A stretch of 64,000 bases of DNA from Chryseobacterium indologenes (lineage in GTDB: Bacteria; Bacteroidota; Bacteroidia; Flavobacteriales; Weeksellaceae): the NCBI GenBank assembly GCA_016025055.1, contig CP065590.1, positions 930,001-994,000 on the forward strand, in the 5' to 3' direction. Positions 47,629 to 55,454 of the stretch are shown here, in pieces; within the stretch, counting starts at the first letter, position 1, and each line of letters begins with the position of its first letter. Below the pieces are notes generated by a model. That model worked only from the letters and a program-made list of their open reading frames with translations. It was not told where the DNA came from and did not search any database. Both the position numbers and the translations under genes were made by a program.

Positions 47629-49428
47629 TTATTTCTTTTTATTTCTGATCTGCTCCTGAGCTTTTTGTTGTTCCTGAGCCTTCTCCATCATTTCTCTCAT
47701 TCTTTTCTGGAATTTACCTTCCGCTTTCGGTTTTTCTTTGTTAGCCTGAATCTGAGCGTGAATTTTCTTTTCATCTAAAATCCAGTATTTAATAACAAGG
47801 ATAATTAAAATGTTAATCGCATTGGATACAAAATAATACCATGAAAGACCTGAAGCCGACGTGTTAAGGAAGAACAGGAATGTAATCGGGAAAATATACA
47901 TTAGCACCTTCATATTTGGCATCCCTTCCTGTTGTGGCTGTTGCATATTTCCTGACGTCATTACCGTATAGATTAAAATAACCACTGTACATGCCAAAGC
48001 AAAAATACTCAAGTGATCTCCCAGGAAAGGAATTTTAAATGGTAATTTGATTAAATCATCATATGCTGTTAAATCTTTGGCAAACCAGAATCCTTGCCCT
48101 CTTAGATCAATGAAATTCGGGAAGAAACGGAACAGTGCATAGAATATCGGGATCTGAACCAGGGCCGGTAAACATCCTGCCATCTGATTGACCCCGGCTT
48201 TACGATACACCTCCATCGTAGCCTGTTGTTTTTTCATAGGATCAGCATCTTTAAACTTGGCGTTTACCTCATCGATTTCCGGACGAATGACTTTCATCAT
48301 TGCACTAAGCTTATGCTGCTTGTACATAATCGGTGATAAAATCAACTTTACGATAATCGTCAGCAAGAAAATTGCCCAACCTGCAGTTAATCCCCAAGAT
48401 GCAATAAAGTTGTACATTGGAATAAAGAAACCACGGTTCATCCAACCAATGAAAGACCATCCCAATGGAAGTATTTCATCAAAATTCTTATCATATGACT
48501 TCAGCAAAGGTAAATCAAGTGGCATAAAATACCATGTGAAATCCTGATTCAATTCACTTCCTGTCATCTGAACGAAACCTTCATAATTCAGTTTTTTCAG
48601 AAACTCTCCTTCTTCCACAGACTCCTGATTTCCTTTACTTTGAGTAAATCCGTTCTTAGCTTCAATAACAGAAGTAAAGAATTGTTGCTTCACTCCAATC
48701 CAGTTAAGCGTTTCTTTTTCTTCATTCATTGTTGTTCTTCCATCATAATCATAATCTTTATAATTATTGAAAGCGTACGCGAATTCTGAGTGAGATTGTT
48801 CCTGAGCTCTACCTTTTTCAAGATTTCTTACGTTATAATCCCAGATAAAATCTGCTTTATTGTCAGAAGTTATTTTAGAAAGCCCCTGAGTTCTAACTTT
48901 AAAATCAAGTGTATATTTCGGAAGAAGTGTATAAATAAACTGAATAACAGCTCCATTGTAATCAGCAGTTAATGTTACAGCGTTTCCGTTTACTGTTGGT
49001 GAAAAAACTAAATCTTTAGTATTAATGACTTTACCTGTTTTGTCCTTAAACTGAAAACCATAGTTTGAATTGTTTTTATTGATCAGATAAAGAGGCTGAT
49101 CTGCATGATCTGTTTTATGGTTGTATGCTTTATACTTTACAAGTTCTACTCTTGAAACCTGTCCTCCTAAGCTTGAAAACTCTAATTTCAATTCATTATT
49201 CCCCAGACTTGCAGTCTGAATAGCATTCGGAGTTACATTTGGATTGATATTGGTTGCCTGAGTTGGTTTTACGGCAGTTTTCGCCTGTTCAGTTTTCTGC
49301 TGCTGAGCTTTCAACTGTTCTTCCTTCGCCTGTTTGTTCTGGAAATAGAACATAAAACCAAAGAGAACCAGACATAAAACCGCAAAACTTATCATTTGCT
49401 TCTTATCGATTCCGTTGTTTTGTTGCAT
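47629..49428 (-). CDS. yidC: Membrane protein insertase YidC
   Basis: Inserts and folds inner-membrane proteins with or without Sec. 599 residues: N-terminal membrane anchor (MISFAVLCLVLFGFMFYF), Gln/Lys-rich linker, large periplasmic beta domain (about 70-340), then the conserved insertase core with five helices (WAIFLLTIIVKLILSPIMYK, YRKAGVNQMAGCLPALVQIP) and a basic C-terminal tail (KRMREMMEKAQEQQK) for ribosome contact. It lies downstream of pyrG on the same strand, separated by a terminator. Confidence 0.95.
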   Translation of the reverse strand: MQQNNGIDKKQMISFAVLCLVLFGFMFYFQNKQAKEEQLKAQQQKTEQAKTAVKPTQATNINPNVTPNAIQTASLGNNELKLEFSSLGGQVSRVELVKYKAYNHKTDHADQPLYLINKNNSNYGFQFKDKTGKVINTKDLVFSPTVNGNAVTLTADYNGAVIQFIYTLLPKYTLDFKVRTQGLSKITSDNKADFIWDYNVRNLEKGRAQEQSHSEFAYAFNNYKDYDYDGRTTMNEEKETLNWIGVKQQFFTSVIEAKNGFTQSKGNQESVEEGEFLKKLNYEGFVQMTGSELNQDFTWYFMPLDLPLLKSYDKNFDEILPLGWSFIGWMNRGFFIPMYNFIASWGLTAGWAIFLLTIIVKLILSPIMYKQHKLSAMMKVIRPEIDEVNAKFKDADPMKKQQATMEVYRKAGVNQMAGCLPALVQIPIFYALFRFFPNFIDLRGQGFWFAKDLTAYDDLIKLPFKIPFLGDHLSIFALACTVVILIYTVMTSGNMQQPQQEGMPNMKVLMYIFPITFLFFLNTSASGLSWYYFVSNAINILIILVIKYWILDEKKIHAQIQANKEKPKAEGKFQKRMREMMEKAQEQQKAQEQIRNKKK

Positions 49429-49543
49429 TTTATTTTATATTAAAATTTTAAACTTACAATGTACATACGAGCGTACGTAATTTGAGCTGACAAAAATACT
49501 GTTTTTTTATCAAATCTTTATACTATAATATGTTAGTATATAA

Positions 49544-49577
49544 TAAACTCAAGCTGAGAATAATCAGCTTGAGTTTA
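49544..49577 (-). terminator. Hairpin terminator after pyrG
   Basis: A 14-bp perfect stem (TAAACTCAAGCTGA with TCAGCTTGAGTTTA, loop of 6) 30 bp after the pyrG stop. The T-rich tail is interrupted, so termination may be partial. Confidence 0.65.
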
Positions 49578-49606
49578 TATGTAGACGTTTATGATAAAAA
49601 TTTACC

Positions 49607-51214
49607 TTATTTCTTTTCGCAAGCCTTAATGAAAGCTCTGAATAGAGGATGTGGGGTAGCCACTGTACTTTTATATTCAGGGTGATACTGTACACCAACA
49701 TAGAATGGATGATCCGGCATCTCAAGAGCCTCTACAAGACCTGTTTCCGGATTTGTACCGGTAGCAAGGAAACCATTCTTTTCAAATTCCTGAAGATATT
49801 CACTGTTAAATTCATAACGGTGACGGTGTCTTTCAGAGATATTTTTGCTTCCGTAGATATCAGAAAGTTTGGAACCGTTTTTCAAAGCACACTTCCATGC
49901 TCCAAGGCGCATTGTTCCGCCTTTATCTACCACATTTTTCTGTTCTTCCATTAATGAGATCACAGGATCCGGAGTAGCAGTATCGAATTCCATTGAATTG
50001 GCTTTTGTATGTCCCAGAACATTTCTCGCAAATTCAATCGTCATAATCTGCATTCCCAGACAAATTCCCAACATTGGAATCTTGTTTTCTCTTGCATATT
50101 TTGCAGTAAGAACTTTTCCTTCAATTCCTCGGTCTCCAAAACCTGGTGCTACAAGGATACCGTTCACTCCTTTCAGGGTGTCTTTAATATTTTCTTCTGT
50201 GATATCACCACTGTAAACCCATCTTACTTTGACTTCAGTTTCAAGGTCTGCTCCTGCATGTTTGAAAGCTTCAGCAATAGAAATATATGAATCCTGAAGA
50301 GAAACATATTTTCCTACCAATGCAATTTCAACCGTTTTCTTAGGGTTCTGGAATTTCTTAAGGAAGTTTTTCCAGTCTTTAAGATCAGCCGTTTTATCAC
50401 TTTTAAGATCAAGTTCCTTTAAAACTACGTCATCAAAATTTTGCTTCTGAAGATACATTGGTACTTCATAGATCGTTTCAAGGTCTTTACATTCGATAAC
50501 GTTTTCCAAAGCTACGTTACAGAATTGGGCTAATTTCGCTCTCTGATCTTTTGGAATTTTATGTTCTGTTCTGCACACTAAAACATCCGCCATAATTCCA
50601 CTTTCCATCAACTGACGTACGGAATGTTGAGATGGTTTTGTCTTTAATTCTCCACTTGAAGCCAGATAAGGCAATAACGTAAGGTGAATTACCATAGAAT
50701 TACTCTCGCCCAGCTCCCATTTCAACTGACGAACAGTTTCAATGTATGGTAAAGATTCAATGTCCCCAACTGTTCCACCGATCTCAGTAATAATGATATC
50801 GTAGTTTTGCTTTGAAAGGATTTTAATTCTACGTTTAATTTCGTTCGTAATATGAGGAATTACCTGAACTGTTTTTCCAAGGAAGTCTCCTTTTCTTTCT
50901 TTTTCAATTACAGTCTGGTAGATTTTTCCTGTAGTAACGTTGTTGTTTTGGGATGTAGGCGCATCCAGGTAGCGCTCGTAGTGACCTAAATCCAGATCTG
51001 TCTCCGCACCATCTTCAGTCACATAACACTCTCCGTGTTCATAAGGATTCAATGTTCCCGGGTCGATATTGATATAAGGATCAAGTTTTTGGATCGTTAC
51101 GTTAAAACCGCGTGATTTTAGCAATAGTCCCAGAGAAGCAGACACGATTCCTTTTCCCAAAGATGAAGTTACACCTCCTGTCACAAAGATGTACTTTGTA
51201 TTCTTTTTACTCAT
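49607..51214 (-). CDS. pyrG: CTP synthase
   Basis: Makes CTP from UTP, ATP and glutamine. 535 residues from ATG 51212-51214. The frame extends to 51295, but the promoter lies between the two starts and family proteins begin at the P-loop region, so the shorter start is taken. Synthetase domain with FVTGGVTSSLGKGIVSASLG, NIDPGTLNPYEHGE and GGTVGDIESLPYIE; class I glutaminase domain with GICLGMQ (nucleophile Cys) and VGVQYHPEYKS. Not adjacent to other pyrimidine genes. Confidence 0.96.
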   Translation of the reverse strand: MSKKNTKYIFVTGGVTSSLGKGIVSASLGLLLKSRGFNVTIQKLDPYINIDPGTLNPYEHGECYVTEDGAETDLDLGHYERYLDAPTSQNNNVTTGKIYQTVIEKERKGDFLGKTVQVIPHITNEIKRRIKILSKQNYDIIITEIGGTVGDIESLPYIETVRQLKWELGESNSMVIHLTLLPYLASSGELKTKPSQHSVRQLMESGIMADVLVCRTEHKIPKDQRAKLAQFCNVALENVIECKDLETIYEVPMYLQKQNFDDVVLKELDLKSDKTADLKDWKNFLKKFQNPKKTVEIALVGKYVSLQDSYISIAEAFKHAGADLETEVKVRWVYSGDITEENIKDTLKGVNGILVAPGFGDRGIEGKVLTAKYARENKIPMLGICLGMQIMTIEFARNVLGHTKANSMEFDTATPDPVISLMEEQKNVVDKGGTMRLGAWKCALKNGSKLSDIYGSKNISERHRHRYEFNSEYLQEFEKNGFLATGTNPETGLVEALEMPDHPFYVGVQYHPEYKSTVATPHPLFRAFIKACEKK

Positions 51215-51229
51215 TAGATTAGGTTTGTG

Positions 51230-51260
51230 CAAAGTTAGGGGAAAAAGAAATACAAAGCAA
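51230..51260 (-). promoter_or_regulatory. Promoter of pyrG
   Basis: Minus strand: TTG (51258-51260), 20-bp spacer, TAACTTTG (51230-51237), a full match to the Bacteroidota consensus. It places transcription start about 10 nt before the ATG at 51214. Confidence 0.65.
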
Positions 51261-51368
51261 TTTTTAGATTTTGAAAATGAGAAAACAGGCTTCAAACAAC
51301 CATAAAATCTAACTTTTTTTATTTGATTTTATTTTTTTTAAAACTATTCCGTTTTGAGCTTATACGAA

Positions 51369-51397
51369 AAAAGGGTTCTATTTACAGTAACCCTTTT
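51369..51397 (-). terminator. Terminator of YceI-family gene
   Basis: AAAAGGGTT and AACCCTTTT arms with an 11-nt loop, followed on the minus strand by T6, about 20 bp after the gene's stop. Confidence 0.75.
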
Positions 51398-51418
51398 AAA
51401 AGTATGATAAGTATCAAC

Positions 51419-51988
51419 CTATTTTTTTACCAGCTCAAGATATACACTCACCTCTGCATCTTTGGCAATACCTGTCTCTTTTGAATCATAGTTGATGTTA
51501 TAATCCAGACGGTCTATGATAAATTTCGCCTGCAATCCCATTACTTCCTTTCCATCTTTATTTTTCGTTATTCCGCCAAATATCACCGGAATATTCACTT
51601 CTTTGGTAATATCCTTAATGGTTAATTTTCCATGAAAAACATAAGCTCCGTTTTTATCTTTTGTGCCGGAAGTTCCTTCAAATGTCATTTCAGGATATTT
51701 ACCTGCTGCAAAAAAATCATCGCTTCTCAGGTGGCTGTCTCTCATTTCTATACCGGTATTGATGCTTTCAGGAGCTATAGAAATACTCAAGGAGGCATTG
51801 TCTAAAGTCGTTCCTTTTGCTGTGAGTTTTCCGTTAAACTTATCGAATCTTCCCTGAACGAAACTGATTCCCATATGTTTAATATTGAAATTAAAAGAAG
51901 AATGCATCGGGTCTATTTGCCAGTTATTTTGTGCAAAAGCCATCACACCGAATAAGACAAACATAAAGGATAAAAAGATTTTTTTCAT
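51419..51988 (-). CDS. YceI-family periplasmic lipid-binding-like protein
   Basis: 189 residues. Signal peptide MKKIFLSFMFVLFGVMAFAQ, then the YceI lipocalin-like fold: WQIDPMHSSFNFNIKHMGIS near the start, SINTGIEMRDSHLRSDDFF in the middle and GKLTIKDITKEVNIPVIFGG later. Family members bind polyisoprenoid-type lipids in a barrel; the physiological role is mostly unknown. Monocistronic, divergent from radA. Confidence 0.9.
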   Translation of the reverse strand: MKKIFLSFMFVLFGVMAFAQNNWQIDPMHSSFNFNIKHMGISFVQGRFDKFNGKLTAKGTTLDNASLSISIAPESINTGIEMRDSHLRSDDFFAAGKYPEMTFEGTSGTKDKNGAYVFHGKLTIKDITKEVNIPVIFGGITKNKDGKEVMGLQAKFIIDRLDYNINYDSKETGIAKDAEVSVYLELVKK

Positions 51989-52127
51989 TGTAATTATATT
52001 TTACATTAAAATTTTATTTGAATAAAACGAAGATATGAAAGATATTCCTAGCACGAACCTATGTATATTGTTAATATTATATCAAGTTAAATTTCGAAAG
52101 AAAAATGCTTTTTTATAACTTCGCGGT

Positions 52128-53477
52128 ATGGCAAAACTGAAAACAGCATATTTCTGTCAAAACTGCGGAAGTCAATATTCCCAATGGATGGGACAATGCA
52201 AAAACTGTGGACAATGGAATACTTTAGTAGAAGAAATTGTTGAAAAACCTTCTCATAAAACTCCTCCCTTTTCAAAATCCAAGCAACATGTTATTAATAT
52301 TGTTGAAGTGGAAACCAGTGAGGAACCGAGAATAAAAACACCTTCTGAAGAACTGAACCGTGTTTTGGGTGGAGGAATTGTTCTGGGGTCGGTAACCTTA
52401 ATTGGAGGGGAACCCGGAATAGGAAAATCTACACTTCTGCTTCAGCTTGCCTTAAAGATGAAGAAAAAAATCTTTTATGTCTCCGGGGAAGAAAGTGCCT
52501 CACAGATTAAAATGAGGGCAGACAGACTTACGGACATCCAAAATCCCAATTGTTTTCTTTTTACCGAAACCTCCCTTGAAAAAATACTTCACGAAGCCAA
52601 AAAACTGGAACCTGATTTCATAATCATCGACTCTATTCAGACGCTTCAGTCTCAACTGATCGAAAGCTCTCCGGGAACGGTTTCACAAATCCGCGAATGT
52701 TCCAATGAAATCATTAAATATGCCAAGGAAAACAGCACTCCCGTGTTTCTGGTAGGTCACATTACAAAAGATGGCCAGATTGCAGGCCCGAAAGTACTGG
52801 AACACATGGTTGATGTTGTCCTGAATTTTGACGGAGACAGAAATCACCTTTTCAGGCTTTTGAGAGCCAATAAAAACCGTTTCGGTTCCACTTCTGAAAT
52901 CGGGATCTATGAAATGATTTCCCAGGGATTGAAAGAAATCAAAAACCCTTCGGAAATCCTGATTACGAAAAAACTTGAGGAATTATCCGGAAACTCGGTT
53001 GCTGTTACCCTCGAAGGAAACCGACCTATGCTTCTGGAAATTCAGGCTTTGGTAAGTACAGCGGTTTACGGTACACCACAAAGAAGCTGCACAGGATTTG
53101 ATTCTAAAAGGCTCAATATGCTTCTTGCTGTTTTGGAAAAACGTGCCGGATTTCAACTTGGTGCAAAAGACGTTTTCTTAAACATTACCGGAGGAATCAA
53201 AACAGACGACCCGGCACTGGATCTTGCCGTTATTGCTTCAGTTTTATCATCCAATGAAGATATTGCAATTTCCGAACACTACTGCTTTGCAGGAGAAATA
53301 GGATTAAGCGGGGAAATCCGCCCGGTCGCACAAATTGAGCAACGAATTACTGAAGCTGAAAAACTGGGATACGAAAAAATATTTGTATCCAACCTTAATA
53401 AAATACCTAAAAGAAAATTTGGAATCAAGATTGAAGAAGTGAGTAAGATTGAGGATTTCCATGAAAGACTTTTTTAA
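52128..53477 (+). CDS. radA: DNA repair protein RadA (Sms)
   Basis: RecA-like branch-migration ATPase. 449 residues: Cys4 zinc finger (Cys10, 13, 24, 27), Walker A GEPGIGKST (94-102), RadA-specific KNRFG motif (ANKNRFGSTSEIG) and a Lon-like C-terminal domain (GGIKTDDPALDLAVIASVLS). A TAACTTCG element at 52116-52123 resembles a -7 box only a few bases before the ATG, hinting at a very short or absent leader. Gene end is followed by low-complexity repeats. Confidence 0.95.
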   Translation: MAKLKTAYFCQNCGSQYSQWMGQCKNCGQWNTLVEEIVEKPSHKTPPFSKSKQHVINIVEVETSEEPRIKTPSEELNRVLGGGIVLGSVTLIGGEPGIGKSTLLLQLALKMKKKIFYVSGEESASQIKMRADRLTDIQNPNCFLFTETSLEKILHEAKKLEPDFIIIDSIQTLQSQLIESSPGTVSQIRECSNEIIKYAKENSTPVFLVGHITKDGQIAGPKVLEHMVDVVLNFDGDRNHLFRLLRANKNRFGSTSEIGIYEMISQGLKEIKNPSEILITKKLEELSGNSVAVTLEGNRPMLLEIQALVSTAVYGTPQRSCTGFDSKRLNMLLAVLEKRAGFQLGAKDVFLNITGGIKTDDPALDLAVIASVLSSNEDIAISEHYCFAGEIGLSGEIRPVAQIEQRITEAEKLGYEKIFVSNLNKIPKRKFGIKIEEVSKIEDFHERLF

Positions 53478-53506
53478 TTGAAAATTAATAATTGAAAATT
53501 GAAAGT

Positions 53507-53535
53507 GAAAAGTTGAAAGTTGAAAGTTGAAAGTT
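53507..53535. repeat. Tandem 7-bp repeat GAAAGTT
   Basis: Three perfect GAAAGTT units (53515-53535) preceded by an 8-bp variant (53507-53514) and looser GAAAATT-type copies back to about 53478, directly after radA. Confidence 0.75.
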
Positions 53536-53565
53536 GCAAAATCGTAATTGGTATTTATCAAAAGT

Positions 53566-53621
53566 ATCTTTTATCTTTTATCTTTTATCTTTTATCTTTT
53601 ATCTTTTATCTTTTATCTTTT
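53566..53621. repeat. Tandem 7-bp repeat ATCTTTT, eight perfect copies
   Basis: Eight exact ATCTTTT units, followed by one imperfect unit. It ends 27 bp before the ATG at 53649, in the promoter region of the acpH-like gene. Confidence 0.9.
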
Positions 53622-53648
53622 ATTCTTTTAAATTCCTACCTTTAAAGT

Positions 53649-54235
53649 ATGAATTACCTGGCTCATTCTTTTCTTACATATACCGACGGGCAGATTGTGG
53701 GACAATTTCTCGAGGATTTTATTCGTAACAAAGATCGTTTTACCTTTCCGAAAGATATTCAGGATGGGATAACCCTGCACCGAGCCATTGATACTTATAC
53801 AGATTCCCATCCGGCAATTCATGAGGCCAAAAAGTTTTTGCTCCTTTGGTAAGATTATATGCAGGGGCATTTGTGGATGTCTCCATGGATTATTTTGTGG
53901 CCAATGACCTTTCTTTGCATTCTCTTGCCGAATGGAAAGCCCACTCTTTAAGGGTTTACAGGGTGTTGAATGCGCATGAAAAATGGCTACCTGAAAATTT
54001 TAAAAGAATGCTGGCCAAAATGGAACAGGACGATTGGTTGTATCATTACAGGGAAGACTGGGGCATCAAATTCAGCATTCAGAATGTGTTGAATAAAGCC
54101 AAGTATCTGGATAAAGACATGCCTGTTTTTGACGCCTTTCTGGAACATAAAAATGATCTTCAAAGATGTTATCATGATTTCTTTCCCGATCTGATGGACC
54201 ACGTAAAGGGAATCAATGCATTGCTACAGGATTAA
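53649..54235 (+). CDS. Acyl-carrier-protein phosphodiesterase family (DUF479), frameshifted
   Basis: Family members such as AcpH remove phosphopantetheine from acyl carrier protein. The frame breaks at 53829-53839 (A5, G, T5). Adding one A (or one base in this run) gives HEAKKVFAPLVRLYAGAF and a 195-residue protein (196 codons exactly). Family features: MNYLAHSFLTY start, GQFLEDF, GITLHRAIDTYTDSHP, GAFVDVSMDYFVANDLS and DLMDHVKGINALL at the end. The break is probably a sequencing error, although the nearby microsatellite suggests a slippage-prone area. Confidence 0.8.
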
Positions 54236-54735
54236 TTATAACTGATGATACATATACCGATTGGGATACGAAAGCTTTTCACTCTTTCTCTGCCCGTTTA
54301 CAATAATATGAACAATATTAATCTGATCATCAAAAAGATTATATAAAAAACTGACTGCTGTTTCTATTTTTTTGGGATTGCTGACAGGTTCTGACTCCAT
54401 GAATACATTGACAGACTCCTGATCTTCCTCATAGCCCAGATAATTAATTTTTAAAAACTTATTATCGGCTTTAAGCTTAAAGTACTCCTGACAATATTTC
54501 TGTAAGGCATCATTGAGTTTCATTTTATATTTTTCATCATTAAAATGAAAAGCTCCACCATATTTCTTTCCAAGTCCATTCTCAAGATCATCTAAAAAAA
54601 TCTGCCGGTCACTTCAAACGTTTTCGACTTTGAATTGTAATTAATTTCTACAGAACCCACATGATAAGGATGCTTCACTGTGGTAAAAGACAATAAAAAG
54701 AAGGCAGGAATCAGAAACAGCCAAAAATTCTTCAT
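54236..54735 (-). CDS. DUF6702-family exported protein, frameshifted
   Basis: As read, the N-terminal frame (MKNFWLFLIPAFFLLSFTTV signal, then KHPYHVGSVEINYNSKSKTF) stops at an A7/T7 run (54594-54600). One added base gives TGRFFLDDLENGLGKKYGG and connects to the 95-residue frame ending YPNRYMYHQL, for 166 residues (167 codons exactly). HPYHVGSVEI with a single beta-rich domain fits the DUF6702 family, function unknown. It is divergent from the HupE/UreJ-like gene by 70 bp, and the stop abuts the end of the acpH-like gene. Confidence 0.7.
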
Positions 54736-54805
54736 AAACCTGAACATAGAAATAAAATTTGTCCGAAATTAATCATTATTTTCGTACGCATTATACTTTT
54801 ATACC

Positions 54806-55387
54806 ATGATGCAGGATTTTCTTTTTTATTTACACCTCGGTTGGGAGCACATTATTTCATTAGATGCTCTGGATCACCAGTTATTTGTACTGGCATTGAT
54901 TGCTGTTTATTCTTACAGTGATTGGAAAAAAATTCTGATTCTCATCACCGCATTTACCATTGGCCATTCGATTACCCTGGCTTTAAGTATTCTTGATGTT
55001 TTCAGGCTACCTTCCGATTGGGTTGAGTTTTTGATTCCCATGACAATTGTTTTGACCTCCCTGGATAATATCATTATGAAAAATCAAAAACAGACACTGA
55101 TGCGTGCCAATTATTATCTGGCACTTATTTTTGGACTGATCCACGGGATGGGTTTTGCCAATACGGCAAGAGTGATGATCGCTAAGAGCCAGAGCATTGC
55201 CATTCCTTTACTGGGATTCAATATTGGGCTGGAATTGGGACAAATTGTTATTGTACTGGCAATACTGATTGTCCTGTTTATTCTGCTGAAAATTTTTAAG
55301 GTTAATAAAAAGGACTGGGTACTGTTTGTATCTTCCGGGGTCTTTGCTTTATCTCTAAAAATGGCATTAGAAAGAATTCCTTTCTAA
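54806..55387 (+). CDS. HupE/UreJ-like membrane protein
   Basis: 193 residues, about six membrane helices. Histidine-containing family blocks are visible: HLGWEHIISLDALDHQLFVL, TIGHSITLALSIL and GLIHGMGFANTA. Related HupE/UreJ proteins are thought to move nickel or other metals, but no urease or hydrogenase gene is in view. The downstream M1 metallopeptidase starts 67 bp later and the DUF6702 gene is divergent; the set may act together on a metal-related process, which is inference. Confidence 0.8.
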   Translation: MMQDFLFYLHLGWEHIISLDALDHQLFVLALIAVYSYSDWKKILILITAFTIGHSITLALSILDVFRLPSDWVEFLIPMTIVLTSLDNIIMKNQKQTLMRANYYLALIFGLIHGMGFANTARVMIAKSQSIAIPLLGFNIGLELGQIVIVLAILIVLFILLKIFKVNKKDWVLFVSSGVFALSLKMALERIPF

Positions 55388-55423
55388 AATTGAAATATTA
55401 TGATTATTTCAGGCACTTATTAC

Positions 55424-55431
55424 TATCTTTG
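55424..55431 (+). promoter_or_regulatory. -7 promoter element of M1 peptidase gene
   Basis: TATCTTTG matches TAnnTTTG, 23 bp before the ATG at 55455. A -33 element is not clear. Confidence 0.45.
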
Positions 55432-55454
55432 ACAATTATTAAATCATTTCGGTT

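Noticed and set aside
51215..51295. Longer N-terminus for CTP synthase
   Set aside because: The full-consensus promoter at 51230-51260 lies inside this extension, and family proteins begin near MSKKNTKYIFVTGG.
53566..53621. CRISPR array
   Set aside because: The repeats are 7 bp, contiguous and without spacers; they are a microsatellite.
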